NCBI GenBank assembly: GCA_034509755.1
Contig: CM067541.1
Coordinates: 30,641,504-30,705,503 of the forward strand
Direction of reading: 5' to 3'
Source of the DNA: Anisodus tanguticus
Taxonomy: Eukaryota; Streptophyta; Magnoliopsida; Solanales; Solanaceae
Length of the DNA: 64,000 nucleotides
Notes under the pieces: generated by a model
Told to the model about the DNA's origin: nothing
The model's database searches: none
The model's input: only the letters and a program-made list of their open reading frames with translations
Shown: one piece after another, positions 47,111-59,463 of the stretch
Numbering within the stretch: position 1 is the stretch's first letter
How the letters are laid out: each line of letters starts with the position of its first letter
Program-made: the position numbers and the translations under genes

Positions 47111-47489
47111 CCGTGGAAAGCATGTCATCACCGACGGCCAACACCACCCAGCCACCACCGCCAGACCACCAACAGCCGTGGTAGCAACAACAAAGGGAAG
47201 GATCGCGGCAAGGCCAAAGGAACCAACAATCAAGCCCAACCCCTGCTCCTTACTTTCAGTGGGCTGGACAGCCACCTTGGCCCAATATCGGGAACTGGGC
47301 CTCGCTTGCATGCCCCTACCCAACATCAGGGGCCCAGTTCCAGCAAGCTTGGCAGGCAGGTCTCTTGGACTCCGCCCCAGCCAACAGGCAGGCCCACCTG
47401 GTTGCGGCCCCTCAGCACCCGCAAGTCAGCAGCCTGGCCTCCACTGATTTGGGTCAGGCCTTCAACACCCTGAACCTTCAACAGCCCGA

Positions 47490-50400
47490 TGATAATTGGT
47501 ACATGGACACCAGAGCCACATCTCATCTCACCCGGTCGTAAGGTAATTTATCTCAAATGCTTCGGTTAAAGCGTCCTCAATTTATTACTGTTGACAATGG
47601 TCACCGCATTCCAATTGAAGGTTATGGTAACACACATACCAAACATCCCCACTCGCCTTTCTCCCTAAATTTGTCCTTTACACCCCTAACATCATTAAAA
47701 ACTTAATCTCTGTTGGAAAATTCACTCGCAATAATAACTCTATGTCTGTCGAATTTGACCCTTTTGGTTTTTCTGTTAAGGGTCTCAATATGGGGAAAAT
47801 TCTTACGCGCTGCAATAGTGTGGGAGACTTCTATCCCTTCACTCAATCTTTCGCTGTCAGACCACAGTTACCTACTTCCCTTCCTGCTATCTCTCCGTCA
47901 ACTTGGCACTACAGACTCGGACACCCCAGAGACCCTGTGTTTTAACTTTCTTAGGATTCATAAGCGTATTCAATGTAATAATGGGAAACTTGCCCAACAC
48001 TGTTTTTCTTGCCCGCTTGGCAAGCATACTCGTCTTCCATTTATGTCATCCAACAGTATTACTTTTTCTCCATTTGATATTGTTCAAGCTAGTTTGTGGA
48101 CATCTCCGGTTGTTAGTTCTTTGGGTCACAAATTTTATCTAGTATTCTTAGATGAGTTTTCACATTTTGTCTGGATTTACCCACTAAAGTTCAAATCTGA
48201 AGTTTTTGCCAAGTTCCTTGACTTTCAAAAATTCATTAAAACACAGTTTGAAAAATCTATAAAATCCTTCTAATGTGATAATGGACGAGAATTTAATAAT
48301 TCGGCATTTTACAATTTCTGCTCTAAACAAGGCATTGTTTTCTGTTTTCTTGTCCATAAACTTCCTCCCAAAACGAAAAGGCTGAACGAATCATCCGTAC
48401 CATCAATAACATGGTTCGTACCCTATTGTTTCATGCCTGTCTTCCACCAACATTCTGGGTCTATGCTGTTAAAATGATAGAGTACCTCCTCAATATTTTA
48501 CCAACCAGCACTCTCCAAAATAAGACCCCACTGAAATCATATACCGTAGGTTCCCATCCTATGACCAACTACGCATTTTCGAGTGCATATGCTACCAACC
48601 TGGCCTCCACTGTACCTCACAAACTACCTCCCCGTACCACGCCCTGTGTCTTCATTGATTTCTCACCTAATCACCGGGGTTACATGTGTTATGACATAGC
48701 CACTCAAAAAATCATTGTCTCATGTCACGTCACATTTGATGAGACGACCCTTCCGTTCTCCAATCTCCACAAATTTCAACCCATGGATTACACATTTCTA
48801 TATGAGTCTAATTTGTCCCCCATTATCCAGTCATTGTGCCACCATCAGTTTCCTGCTCCAACGACACCTGCACTAGCAGCTTCATCACCCACAGTGTCCG
48901 GCATCGACTCTAACCAGACACCACCCAGCTCTCGGTCGAACCCTCCACTGCTCGACCCACCTGTGTCACCTACCCAGTCACCCGTAACTCCACCAGCCAA
49001 CAACCCGAGACTGGCCAACACCCCACCAGAACCCGCAAACCTGCAGCCAGAAAACCTAGACCACTCACTGCTGCCTACCCACCGTATGGAGACTAGTGCA
49101 CAACACAGGATTTTCAAACCCAATGTCCATTTTAACCTCTCCACACAAACCATATCACCAATTCTAAAAAATCCAAAACTAGCCAAACTGGACCCAAATT
49201 GGAATGCGGCCATGTGCGAGGAATTCGATGCTTTAACAAAGCAACACACTTGGGATTTGGTACCTAGACCGGATGGGGTAAATGTAATTCGATGCATGTG
49301 GCTATTTCGCCACAAGTTCAGAGACAGTGGTGACTTAGAGTGGTATAAGGCTAGACTTGTTGCCAATGGCACTAATCAGCAGGATTGTGGTGAGACATTC
49401 AGTTCGGTTGTCAAACCGGCTACTATCTGCACTATTCTTAGTATTGCTATGGGCAAGCATTGGCCGATACATCAGCTTGACGTCAAGAATGCATTTCTTC
49501 ATGGGGATTTGAAAGAAATTATGTACATGCATCAGCCACCTAGTTTTGTCAATCCGGTAGCCCCTCAGTATGTGTGTCACCTTAGGAAATCACTCTATGG
49601 CTTGAAACAGGCACCCCGAGCTTGGTATGACCGCTTTGCCAGGTATATTTTGCAGATTTGGTTTATATGTAGCAGATGTGACAATTTTGTTTTCATTCTT
49701 CATCGCGGTAGCAATACTGCTTATTTGCTATTGTATGTGGATGACATTGTTCTCACTGCCTCATCTGACGGATTGAAAGATGAAATCATTGCTCTACTCA
49801 AACGTGAATTTGCTATGACTGATTTGGGCAAACTTAGCTATTTATTGGGTATATTCGTAACTAGGTCTTCCGACACTATGTTCCTGAGTCAGCATAAATA
49901 TGCAGAAGAGATAGTGTACATGACTAAGATGAAAAATTGTAAGATCATGCCCACTCGAGTCGACTCCAAATCCAAGCTTAGTGCTGCTGATGGTGATCCC
50001 ATTTTGCTGCCCTTAAGCGCATTATCAGATACATTAAGGGCACCCTTGACTATGGATTGCATCTCTACCCTCCGCACCGACCAAATTGCTCTCTTACACG
50101 GATGCAGATTGGGCAGGGTGCCCAGATACACGCCGCTCCACCTCAGGCTATTGTGTATTTCTAGGGGATAACCTTATTTCATGGTCCGCTAAATGACAGG
50201 CCACACTTTCCCGTTCGAGTGTTGAAGCAGAATATCGAGGGGTTGCTAATGTAGTTGCTGAGATCTGTTGGCTCCGAAATCTTCTTTTGGAGCTCCAGTG
50301 TCCACTGCAGAAGGCGTCTATAGTCTATTGTGACAACATCTCTGCCATATATTTGTCTCACAATCCGGTCCAACATCAGCGGACCAAACATATCGAGATG

Positions 50401-50530
50401 GATATCCACTTTGTGCGTGAGAAAGTCGTCCTTGGTCAAATCAAGGTGTTGCATGTGCCTTCCTCCTATTAGTATGCAGATATTTTCATAAAAGGACTAC
50501 CAAGACAACTATTCATCGACTTCAGATCCA
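47490..50530 (+). pseudogene. pol: Copia element E Pol (protease to RNase H, broken)
   Basis: The protease box reads WYMDTRATSHLT: the catalytic DTG has become DTR. Pre-integrase: WHYRLGHPRDPVF (about 47905). Integrase zinc finger: CNNGKLAQHCFSCPLGKHTR. The core motif is FDIVQASLWTSPV, where relatives have a catalytic Asp before LW, so the first catalytic acid is lost. The last acid (QNEKAERIIRT, about 48376) survives in another frame. A 586-codon block (48411-50171) covers the integrase end, a Ser/Pro-rich linker, and RT with intact LLYVDDIVLTASS (about 49730). A deletion after DGDPIL (about 50005) removes the C-terminal RT. RNase H follows (about 50140-50480: SRSSVEAEYRGVAN and NPVQHQRTKHIEMDIHFVRE). 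Confidence 0.88.
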
Positions 50531-50568
50531 GCCTTAGCGTCCGGGGTCCTCCCGCCGACTGAGGGGAG

Positions 50569-50735
50569 TATTAGCGAATATTCTCCGAATATTCACAGTA
50601 TATTTTGTAATTATGATAGGTGTATATTTAAGGTAACTTAGGATTCTTATTGTAGTAGAAATAAACATCTGTACAACTATTTATATATTGTGATCAATGA
50701 AAGGAATCTCTAAGGGAGATTATTTCAATCTTACC
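50569..50735 (+). repeat. 3' LTR of Copia element E
   Basis: It is 167 bp, preceded by the polypurine tract and followed by GTAAG. Confidence 0.9.
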
Positions 50736-50740
50736 GTAAG

Positions 50741-51309
50741 GATCAAGCCATATGATTATAAGAATTTAAGTTGAATATAAGGTTGTATGGCTGGGCAAAG
50801 TTAAAAGATCACAAGGTAATCAATATATACTTATTTTGGTTTTTGAAATAGTATTTTATGTTAATTAATATTTTAATTAATTTGCAGTCATCGTCCATTC
50901 TTAGACATATGGTTACCATATATTCGCAGACAGGCATAACTTATATCTTTCTTGTTGGGATGTAGCAAGACATCATCCTATTGGCAGCTTACTTAGAAGC
51001 TTTAGTTTCATTGAAATAAATCATCGAGAAATTAAAAAAAATTATCGCAAACTAGAATTTGCACTTTTTGAAAGCTTTGATTTTTATTATAAGATAAATA
51101 AATGTTTTGAGTTATTCATTATATTAAAAATAATACTTTTAAATAGTAATTTGAAACTAATTGTTAGGCACATATACCAAAACACGAAGGGCCTAAGCGA
51201 AATGTTGTTCGACTTTTTTACCCTCTAAAATTTGATTTCACACTTGGTAAAATAGCCATTTAGTTATTTTTTAATATTTAGTACTTTAATATCAACTAAT
51301 TTATGTTCT
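50741..51309. other. AT-rich spacer between Copia element E and Sirevirus B
   Basis: No gene, RNA or clear repeat is recognised. Confidence 0.5.
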
Positions 51310-52167
51310 TGTTAATGTTGGGTTTGGTGTTGTGACATTCTACCCAACATATCGTTTTAAGTACTAATTTGAATTTAAGAAATATTGGAACAAATGTCAC
51401 AACATTCGGACCAACATTTTAAAAAAACAGTTTTGCCTTACTTCACGGAATGAAAAAATATTCGTGGAAATATTACTATGAAGTAAAAGTGACTTGGCAA
51501 GGTAAATAGAAGCTGATGAAAAATGTGGGAAGAACAAGTCAAAGTTGTTGCTATGCTTGAGGAACAAGTTCAAGAAGTTAGTATTTTGCTCCATGATCTT
51601 CTCCAACAAACACACCGGCTGCCCACCTTTCCCTCAACCCTCACAATAAATCGATGAGCTTTTCAAGGAAGACTCTCAACTATAAATACAGAGGATGCTG
51701 AAGTGAATCGATATCCAGAAACAAATTGCAAAAATATCAAGAGAGCTCTCGAGAATTCATCTCAGAAAACTGGATCACAAGTGTTTCCTGAGCCTGTTGA
51801 CAACATTCTGTCCAACATTACAATTGCAATTTAGATTCTAGATTATCTTTGTATTCAACAATTGTAATGAGAAGTTGTCTATGTTTATTTAGGTAGATTT
51901 TTTAGGCAGAAGTCATCTGCGACTTCAACATTTAATTCCTTTCCGTTTCATCTTGTAAATTTGTAAAGAAAGAAATTTGTAATTTTTGTATATAATAAAT
52001 AAATACAATACTTTCCGCTGCATTTACTCTTTAAAGTTTCTGTTTTATCAAAGTGGTGTCACTGGTGCCGGATGACATTGTCGCCGACATTCGGAAACTG
52101 AATTGGCATTCGAGTTAGTTTATTTCCAGTTTGTTTTTATTGTTCCATAACATACCCGGACCTAAAA
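51310..52167 (+). repeat. 5' LTR of Sirevirus B
   Basis: It begins TGTTAATGTTGGG, parallel to the TGTTGATGTTGGA of A, and ends at ACCTAAAA two bases before the primer-binding site. It has TATAAATA at 51681-51688. Its start contains a palindrome with perfect 9-bp arms (ATGTTGGGT and ACCCAACAT, 51315-51350). Confidence 0.8.
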
Positions 52168-52169
52168 AG

Positions 52170-52185
52170 TGGTATCAGAGCCAAC
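52170..52185 (+). other. Primer-binding site of Sirevirus B
   Basis: TGGTATCAGAGCCAAC is identical to that of Sirevirus A and to the plant initiator tRNA-Met complement. Confidence 0.9.
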
Positions 52186-52224
52186 ACTTAACACAATAAG
52201 TGTTTGGTCCTGTTATTTAAAGCT

Positions 52225-53750
52225 ATGGATCCGGCAAATTCAACTATTGGTAGACTCTCCATTTTAGATGATTCAAACTATGCCTATTGGAAAATTCGTC
52301 TACGTTCTCATATCAAATCAATTGATGTTAGGGCATGGAGATCTATAATCAATGGGTATGTTGTTCCAATGTTGCCGCCGGATGAGGAAGGTGACATTCT
52401 TGTTAAACCTGAATTCGAATGGACGGCGGAAGAAACCAATAATGCTAGCTTTAACGAAAAGGTCTTAAATGTAATTTTTGGATGAGTTGATCTGTACATG
52501 TTCAAACTCATTCAAAATTGCCCCATGACTAAGGATGCATGTGATACTTTACAAATTCATTGTGAAGGTAATTCAAGTGTTCGTCAAACAAAGCTACGCA
52601 TGCTCATGAGCAAATATGAACGTTTAAGGATGGAAGAAGCGGATGATATTAAATCTTATTTTAAAAAATTGATTGACATCTCAAATGAATTTCAAGTGCT
52701 TGGTGAACCTTTAACCAACACTCAACTCGTTGAAAAGGCTCTTCGTTCTCTTCCTGAAAAGTTCAATTTAAAGATTTGTGTCATTGAAGAAGCTCACAAT
52801 CTTGCCACAAATGGACCTTCATACCTTGATGTGCATTCTCAAAACCTATGAGATGAACATTGAGAATCAAAGGGAACTATATAAAAGCAAGAATGTGTGA
52901 CACTTCAAGTTCAATCCTCGGAGAATCAAATCGAAGAAGCGGATGAGAACCTTGAAGAAATTAGTGAAGGTGCTAATGTTGCCTTACTCACTCGAAAATA
53001 CAATTCGATGGTGAGGAAGTTCAACAATGAAAGAAATCAATCTAAATCTAATCAGCATCAAAACCAATGCTTCAATTAAAAGCCCACCAAGTCCTTTCCA
53101 AGTACTCATAAAGGAAGTCCACTAAGAAGAACCAATTTAGATCGTACCAAATTTGATCCCAAACAAATCGAGTCTGTGCAATGTTATGCATGCTCGGATT
53201 GGGGTCATTATGCTAATGAATGTGCAAACATTCTTAAAAATTTTGGTAAGAACCTATGGGTCTCTCTTAGTGATGACGAAGGAGAAGATGAAGGAGATCA
53301 AAAAGTCGAATCACAAGCAATGCGGCCACTATTTATGAACAATCTCTGTCTGATAATGAAGATGTCGTATGTAATGTTGCCTCGGATGTCATGACATTTG
53401 CTCCAACATCAAAAACAACATGTGCATCCCCAGCAACATCCGAGAGGTACATATTCTTTAACTATCCTGATGTTAATTATTTTAGTAGTTTTATTTCTAG
53501 TGGTGAGGTTGAGTGTTGGATCAAGTTGAATGCAATGACATGATTAATGAATTACAAAGTATTTGTAAAGCCTTAATCATAGAATCCAAACAACTTGACA
53601 AAAAGGTAAAATCTTTAACTCGTGAGAATGTAGATCTAAAAGACACAATAACCCGATTAGAGGTTGCACTTACCAAAAATGATACGTAATTTGGTAAGAT
53701 TTGTGCAAAATTGGATCTAGCCAAATCAACCTTCCGTAAGCTCAACTCAA
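52225..53750 (+). pseudogene. gag: Sirevirus B Gag (broken)
   Basis: It starts MDPANSTIGRLSILDDSNYA at ATG 52225 and follows A closely. A TGA replaces Trp at about 52484 (NVIFG, stop, VDLYMFKLIQ). The capsid continues to about 52850, shifts frame, and the linker has ALLTRKYNSMVRKFN. The zinc knuckle is intact: CYACSDWGHYANEC (about 53180). The C-terminal coiled-coil-like tail (DTITRLEVALTKND) runs to about 53750. Confidence 0.87.
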
Positions 53751-53929
53751 GAACTTCGAAATTGAATTAGATACTCAACTTTAGTAAACATTCACATGCA
53801 GGTATTGGATACGAAAACTCTCTCAAAATTATATGCTCTAGTCTGTTTGACAAAAATGAGAAAATATGCTTTGTAAAAGAAAAATGAATAAATAATAGGT
53901 TCTCATATATGTCAAAGAATTTGAAGTTT

Positions 53930-56900
53930 GTATTTCATCACTGTAACTCCCATGGATACTTAAAACCATATTGTTTCAAACTTCAAGATTCTGTGAGCAA
54001 AATGTTGCCTAAAAGGTTGTCCAATATTTCGGATAACATTCGAAGCAACATTTTTGAGTCATAAGGTAAAAAATATTTTAAGAGAGTTTGAGTTCCCAAA
54101 AAGGATGTAACATGTAAAGTTGCTATAACTGCATTAAGAACTAACATTTTAGGTTCTTTGTACTTTTATAGTGGATGTTCTCTCCACATGACCAGGTACA
54201 AATGAGTTTCTAAAGAACTATGAGTCATTCAATGGAGGTAACGTAACTTATGGAGGTGGCAGTAAAAGTAAAATAATTGGAAAAGGGATCTTGAATGTTC
54301 CTGGATTTCCAGCTTTAAGAAATGTCTTACACGTTGAGGGTTTAATGACTAATTTGATTAGTATTAGTCAACTGTATGATGACAATCTTGAGGTAAAATT
54401 TAACAAGAATGCATGTGAAGTTGCGAATGAACCTAATGAATGTGTCATGACAGGTACTAGAACATGTGATAATTGCTATCTTGTTGCAAGACAAAAACAC
54501 ATGTAATAATGTCAAGATCGATGACACACACTATGGCATCAAAAGTTGGGGCATGTCAACTACCACAATTTAGAAAAATTGGTCTCATATGAAGTGGTTA
54601 GAGGCTTACCTAATCTTAGCCATAAAGGTAAAACTGTCTGTGAAGATTGTCTGAAAGGTAAGCAAACGCGTGCTTCCCATAATGTTGTTCATTATGACGG
54701 ACAACATTCAGGTACGTCTCACTATTTTCAATTATTGCATATGGATCTAATGGGTCCAATTGAAGTAGACATACTAGGATGCATGAGGTATTCCTATGTG
54801 ATAGTAGATGATTTTTCTAGATATTCATGGTATACTTTTTGAAAGAAAAATCACAAACTTTTGACATGTTTAAAATTTTACACTCTAGAATTAGGAACTT
54901 GTTTTATTCTCCTATTTTTCGGATTAGATCCGATCATGGAAAAGAATTTGAAAACAGCTCCTTTACAAAATTTTATGAGAAAAAGAGAACTTTTCATGAG
55001 TTTTCCGCTCCCAAAACTCCTCAACAGAATGAGGTAGCAGAAAGAAAGAATAGAACATTGCAAGAAATGGTTATGCTTAGTTCTAAAAAATTATCAAAAT
55101 GTTTTTAGGCTAAAGCCTTGTATTTAAGGCCTGGAACAAAAATGACACCTTATGAGCTGATAAATGGAAAGAAACCTAACTTGCATTACTTTCATGTTTT
55201 TGGGTGTATTTGTTACATTTTAAATGATAGAGATCATTTGGCAAAGTTTGACTCTAAAAGCGACAAAGGAATTTTTGTTGGCTATTCTCAAAATAGTCAT
55301 GCTTATCGAGTATATAATATGAGGACCAAAACAATACAAGAGTATATAAATGTTATTTTTGATGACTTTTCTAATCTTACAGAAAATACAACTGAAAATA
55401 ACACCATAGTTTCAGTAAAAAATGTGCAGACTGCTGAAGAATCAGATGTTGCCCTAAATGTTGTCACACCTGAAGCAACATTTGAACCTGAAATAGAGAC
55501 CACAGAGGCCATGGATAAGGAGCCAAATACCGAAGTGCTAGATCAAGTTCGAAGGGACCCCTCATCAAGGATTAGAAAGAATCATCCAACAGGTCAGGTG
55601 ATAGGGAGAGTTTTTGAAGAAATTAGAACAAGAGGGAAAGAACCACTCAACTACAGAGAAATGGTAAGGTATGTGTATATGTTTACCATATACCAAAAAA
55701 GTTAGTATTTCTTGTGTTTATATCTACTTTAGAACCAAAAAAATATTTTAGAAGCACTCAAAGATGATTTTTGGATTCAAGCAATGCAAGAAGAGGTTGA
55801 ACAATTCTCTCGAAATGAAGTATGGGACTTAGTTCCACATCTAAACAATTCAAATGTAATTGGAACTAAGTGAATTTTTAAAAATAAATTAGACGAATCG
55901 GGAACAGTTGTTAGAAACAAAGCTTGTCTAGTTGCACAAGCCTATACTCAGGTTGAAGGAATCGACTATGACAAAACCTTCGCACCTATGGTTAGAATCG
56001 AGTCAATTAGACTGTTACTTGCTATTGCTTGTTGCCTAAAAATTACTTTATGCCAAATAGATGTAAAAGGTGCATTCTTAAATGGTTATCTAGATAAGAA
56101 AGTATATGTTGAACAACCAAAAGGATTTGAAGATCCTCACCATCCACACTATGTGTACAAGCTCAAAAAGGCTCTGTATGAGTTGAAACAAGCCCGCATG
56201 CATGGTATGGTCGTCTAGCTAACTTCCTTCTTGAATTTGGTTTTAACCTTGGTGAAGTTGATCATACCTTATTCATTAAACGTCACGGTGTATATATTAT
56301 TATTGCTTAAATCTACGTAGATGACATAGTATTTGGTTCGACCTCATAGTCTTATCTAAAGTCATTTGTTGAATCTATGTCATCAACTTTCGAAATGAGC
56401 ATGATTGGGGAATTAACTTTTTTCTTAGATTTGCAGATTAAGCAAAGTGAAGATAGAATTTTCATCTCACAAAGTAAATATGCTAAGAACCTAGTTAAGA
56501 GATGTGATTTGGAGAATGCTAAACAGATGAAAACGTCAATGGGTTTGTATCGATCTATGATATGTAACCTTCTTTATCTTACTGCTAGTTGCCTAGATAT
56601 TATGTTTAGTGTTTGTGTTTGTGCCCGTTTTCAATCCTGTCCCAAAATATCCCACTTAAATATCGTGAAACATATCATTCGATATGTTGCTGACACATGT
56701 GAGTTGGGAATTTGGTATTTCAAATACACTAATCCTAACTTAATATGATTCAGTGACTCGGATTGGGCTGGAGACGTAGATGATAGAAAAAGTACAACTG
56801 GAGGATATTTTTATTTTGACAATAATCTTATTTCATGGTATAGTCGTAAACAAAACTGTGTCTCACTTTCAACTGCTGAATTTGAATATGTAGCAGCCGG

Positions 56901-56968
56901 AAGTTGTTGCTCTCAATTAATATGGCTAAGACACATGTTAGACAACTATGGATTTGCTAACAACATTT
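53930..56968 (+). pseudogene. pol: Sirevirus B Pol (protease, integrase, RT, truncated RNase H)
   Basis: The protease box reads YFYSGCSLHMT: the catalytic Asp of DSG is Tyr (near 54163). Pre-integrase: KLGHVNYHNLEKLVS (54540 on). The integrase zinc finger CEDCLKGKQTR is complete. Core acids: HMDLMGPIEVD, RSDHGKEFEN, and NEVAERKNR (about 55030). The 195-codon block from 55118 covers the integrase end and linker. RT: ESIRLLLAIACCLKITLCQI (55995 on), DVKGAFLNGYLDK and IYVDDIVFGST (about 56310). RNase H has SDSDWAGDVDDRKSTTGGYF and is cut after LRHMLDNYGFANN (56968). Frameshifts and stops are frequent. Confidence 0.88.
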
Positions 56969-58290
56969 TAAGGAAATTCCGGATGATACCCCACTGACGA
57001 GATTCTGTCCCAAAGGAATTTTCAGTCGTGCTAAAACAAATGTTGCCCAAAATATTACCGATGAAGCCATAACATCTCAAGCAACATTTCAGCAGACTTC
57101 AGAAGAGACACCAACACCATCCTCCTCCAGCAAAATCGAATCTGACTCTGATTTTGAGGTAAATGCTTTTTCAAAAAAGTTCTATTGCAAAGCTAAATTT
57201 GATAAATGGGATTGGTATAAGAAATAGAGTTATCATGGCTGAAAAAGTGTTAGATATAGTCTCATATTCAGAATATGGTTGAGTTCCTCAATGATAGAAA
57301 GCTACTTAAAACTGTAACTGAGAAAGAATCATTCATTGATGAAGTAATTACGTTGTTTTATGCTAACTTGAATTCTGATATAGAAGATGTCTCCTCAAAG
57401 AAATTTGGGAGGGTATACCTCTATAACAAAATTTATCAGTTTACACCCTTAATTATTAATCAATGTTTGGGAATTTAACCTGAAGGAAGAAGTAGCACTA
57501 TAGAAAGAGCAACAGAGAATAAGGATGAGATAATTGAATACCCCACTGGAGGTATAATGAAGAAATGGATCCCTCGATGCCCTGCTTTAAAGTTAACTGT
57601 CTTATTCTCCACCCTACATTAGATTGCCATTCACAATTGGCTTCCTTCACTAAATGAGTTAATTGTAATAACTGATCAAGCCTCGCCGTTGTTCAAAATT
57701 GGAAAAAGATTAAAAGTTGACTTATAGGAAGTATGATTTTCTATCAAGTAGCCAATTTGTCATAGAAAGAGTCAACTTTAATCCTTCCCTTTCCCTCTCT
57801 GATCTACCAAATTCTAACTACCCAAAGCTTTGATCCTAGAAGAGAAGATATTTTAGGGAAAACTCCTGAGGTATATTCAGTTAACAAGACAATTTTGAAA
57901 AGCAAAGAAAGAATTATTGACCTTTCATGAAAAAAGGAAGCTGACAGTGAGAATGTTGTCAAAAATGTTACACACATTCAGGACAACACTGGTTCTGGAC
58001 ATTAACATATTACAACTGAATGGTTAGTTGGTCAAATTTCCAAGATCAACCAACAAATTTCAGAGGTTGATACTGCCAAAGATGCATTAGTTCAGGCCAG
58101 AGACCAGTTCTTACTGTTGCTTTCTTCCCAAAAAGGGAGAGATGATTTCTGTGCAGGGGGAGCAAATGGCTGAAAGTTCTGAAGGAAATGCTGCTGCTGC
58201 CGAAGAAGCTGTTGTTGTGCAGAGAGAAGAGGATGTTGGGAGGAAAATGCTGCGGAAGAGGTTAAGGCTTAGAGCTGAAGCAGAAGTTGT
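56969..58290 (+). pseudogene. Sirevirus B envelope-like region (partial)
   Basis: It starts abruptly inside the envelope-like region (TPLTRFCPKGIFSRAKT in one frame). The conserved block is at 57275-57726: VEFLNDRKLLKTVTEKESFI, DEVITLFYANLNSDIEDVSS, KKFGRVYLYNKIYQFTPLII, IHNWLPSLNEL. A coiled-coil tail near 58020-58130 (EWLVGQISKINQQISEVDTA) parallels 14255-14503 in A. Two palindromic modules (57040-57087, 57953-57989) lie inside. Multiple stops. Confidence 0.75.
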
Positions 58291-58489
58291 CTAAAATCAA
58301 AATACATAAAATAATAAACTAAATCGAAAATATATAAAAATAAAATATATAGAAATAATAAACCGAATAAATAAAATACATAGAAATAATAAACAACAAG
58401 AAGATAGCACAAATAATCTTTCAAAATTTCAATTTTTCTTTCAAATATTTTTCTCGTGTTAAGTGTCTCTAAGGTTATCCTTGGAAAAA
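58291..58489. repeat. A-rich low-complexity stretch
   Basis: Imperfect repeats of ATACATAGAAATAATAAAC and similar words extend from the Sirevirus B breakpoint to about 58400. No gene is seen. Confidence 0.6.
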
Positions 58490-58941
58490 ACTTTGTTTTT
58501 TTTCTTCAGATTCTTTTAGCAAGCCCTCTATAAGGTCAATTTTTTCTTAAACTTCCATAAGTCTACAGTGCAAGTCAAACTTTACGGTATCTCTAGTGAT
58601 ACGTGAAGTCGCGATATCTCTATCAACATGAGTCTTTTTAAACTTGGCCGCCACCATTTTATCCACGAGAATGTCATATTCCCATTGAAAATGTTTGCAA
58701 CAATTCATATCCTATAAACATTACAAGAAAATCAATTTTTGAAAGTAAAATATGTAGATAATGTGAAAAAAAACTCTAAACTCTAAAAATTTGTAAAAAC
58801 ACTTATTTCGGGCACTTTATAGTGCAAAAAATGACGATCCGAATTATTTTGGGTCCTTGATGTTCTTAGCTCACAATAATAACCACATTGACAAACATCG
58901 GGTTTTATAGCAAAGTGTGGCGTTTCAAAGCTTTGAGACAT
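58490..58941 (-). pseudogene. Small GRF-zinc-finger-like gene remnant, two exons
   Basis: The first exon starts at ATG 58941 (minus): MSQSFETPHFAIKPDVCQCG, then TSRTQNNSDRHFLHYKVPE. The spacing CxCG, then T, N and DRHF, resembles plant GRF-type zinc fingers (CxCG...T..N.GRxFxxC), with the last Cys missing. A second exon follows an intron acceptor near 58712: MNCCKHFQWEYDILVDKMVA, then a coiled-coil-like Lys/Glu-rich tail with one stop. In GRF proteins the segment after the finger also reads CxxFxW. Each block is under 80 codons. GRF fingers often accompany DNA transposons or nucleic-acid enzymes; I cannot assign a role. Confidence 0.5.
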
Positions 58942-59348
58942 GTTTTTCGAGGGATTAAAATATGGTAAAAGAGTGAAATAGAGAAGTTGAAGAGTGACTT
59001 GAAAATGACCAATTCTGTTAAGGATTAGAATAATCTCCTTTGTGCAGTAATTTCATGTGCAAAAGATAGTTATGTAATTTTTTAGGAAGTATTTTGGTTC
59101 ATCAGCCCACAAAATGGGTCATTTAAGTTGCGACTCTCAAATTTGACCTTCTCTAATGCATAGATAGTAATATGGAACCCTTGAGCAAAGGAAACTCAAG
59201 AGCTACCGTGAAGAATATTGAGTAACGAAATGATGCTTGGAAGTTGTAGGAAGAAAACCTGTTTTTGTTGTGTATTTTCGTGAGCTTTATGAACTGTTAT
59301 TTTTCTCTGTTCTTCTTGTTGTGCTCAACAATGGTGTAAGGGTGTGTT

Positions 59349-59361
59349 TATATAGGTGAGG
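59349..59361 (-). promoter_or_regulatory. Minus-strand TATA box upstream of the GRF-like gene
   Basis: The minus strand reads CACCTATATAAACACACC here, about 410 bp before the ATG at 58941. The inverted-repeat arm lies just upstream, so the promoter sits at the edge of the repeat. Confidence 0.55.
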
Positions 59362-59463
59362 GAGGGGCTGAAAATCGCCTCCATAATAGCCAAATAATGG
59401 CCATTATGGAGGTAGTAAAGTCACCAACATAAATGGTGAAAGACCAACTGTTTTGGTCATTAT

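Larger units (their letters stand above)
46135..50735 (+). mobile_element. Short-LTR Copia element E (complete ends)
   Basis: Both LTRs are 167 bp (46135-46301 and 50569-50735), running from TATTAGCGAATATTC to CAATCTTAC plus one base (A in the 5' copy, C in the 3' copy). The target duplication GTAAG is at 46130-46134 and 50736-50740. A primer-binding site (TGGTATCAAAAGCC, 46302) and a polypurine tract (GACTGAGGGGAG, 50557-50568) are adjacent. Terminal dinucleotides are TA at the 5' end instead of the usual TG. Gag-Pol is close to element C and to the copy inside the CACTA element. Confidence 0.92.
51310..58290 (+). mobile_element. Sirevirus B: 3'-truncated relative of Sirevirus A
   Basis: It has a 5' LTR (51310-52167), a primer-binding site, gag, pol and the envelope-like region in the same order as Sirevirus A. 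No polypurine tract or 3' LTR follows; similarity to A ends near 58290 and another AT-rich sequence begins. There is also an internal loss near 56968, where RNase H jumps into the envelope-like region and deletes what corresponds to roughly 1.3 kb of A. Many stops show that it is older than A. No target duplication can be tested. Confidence 0.88.
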
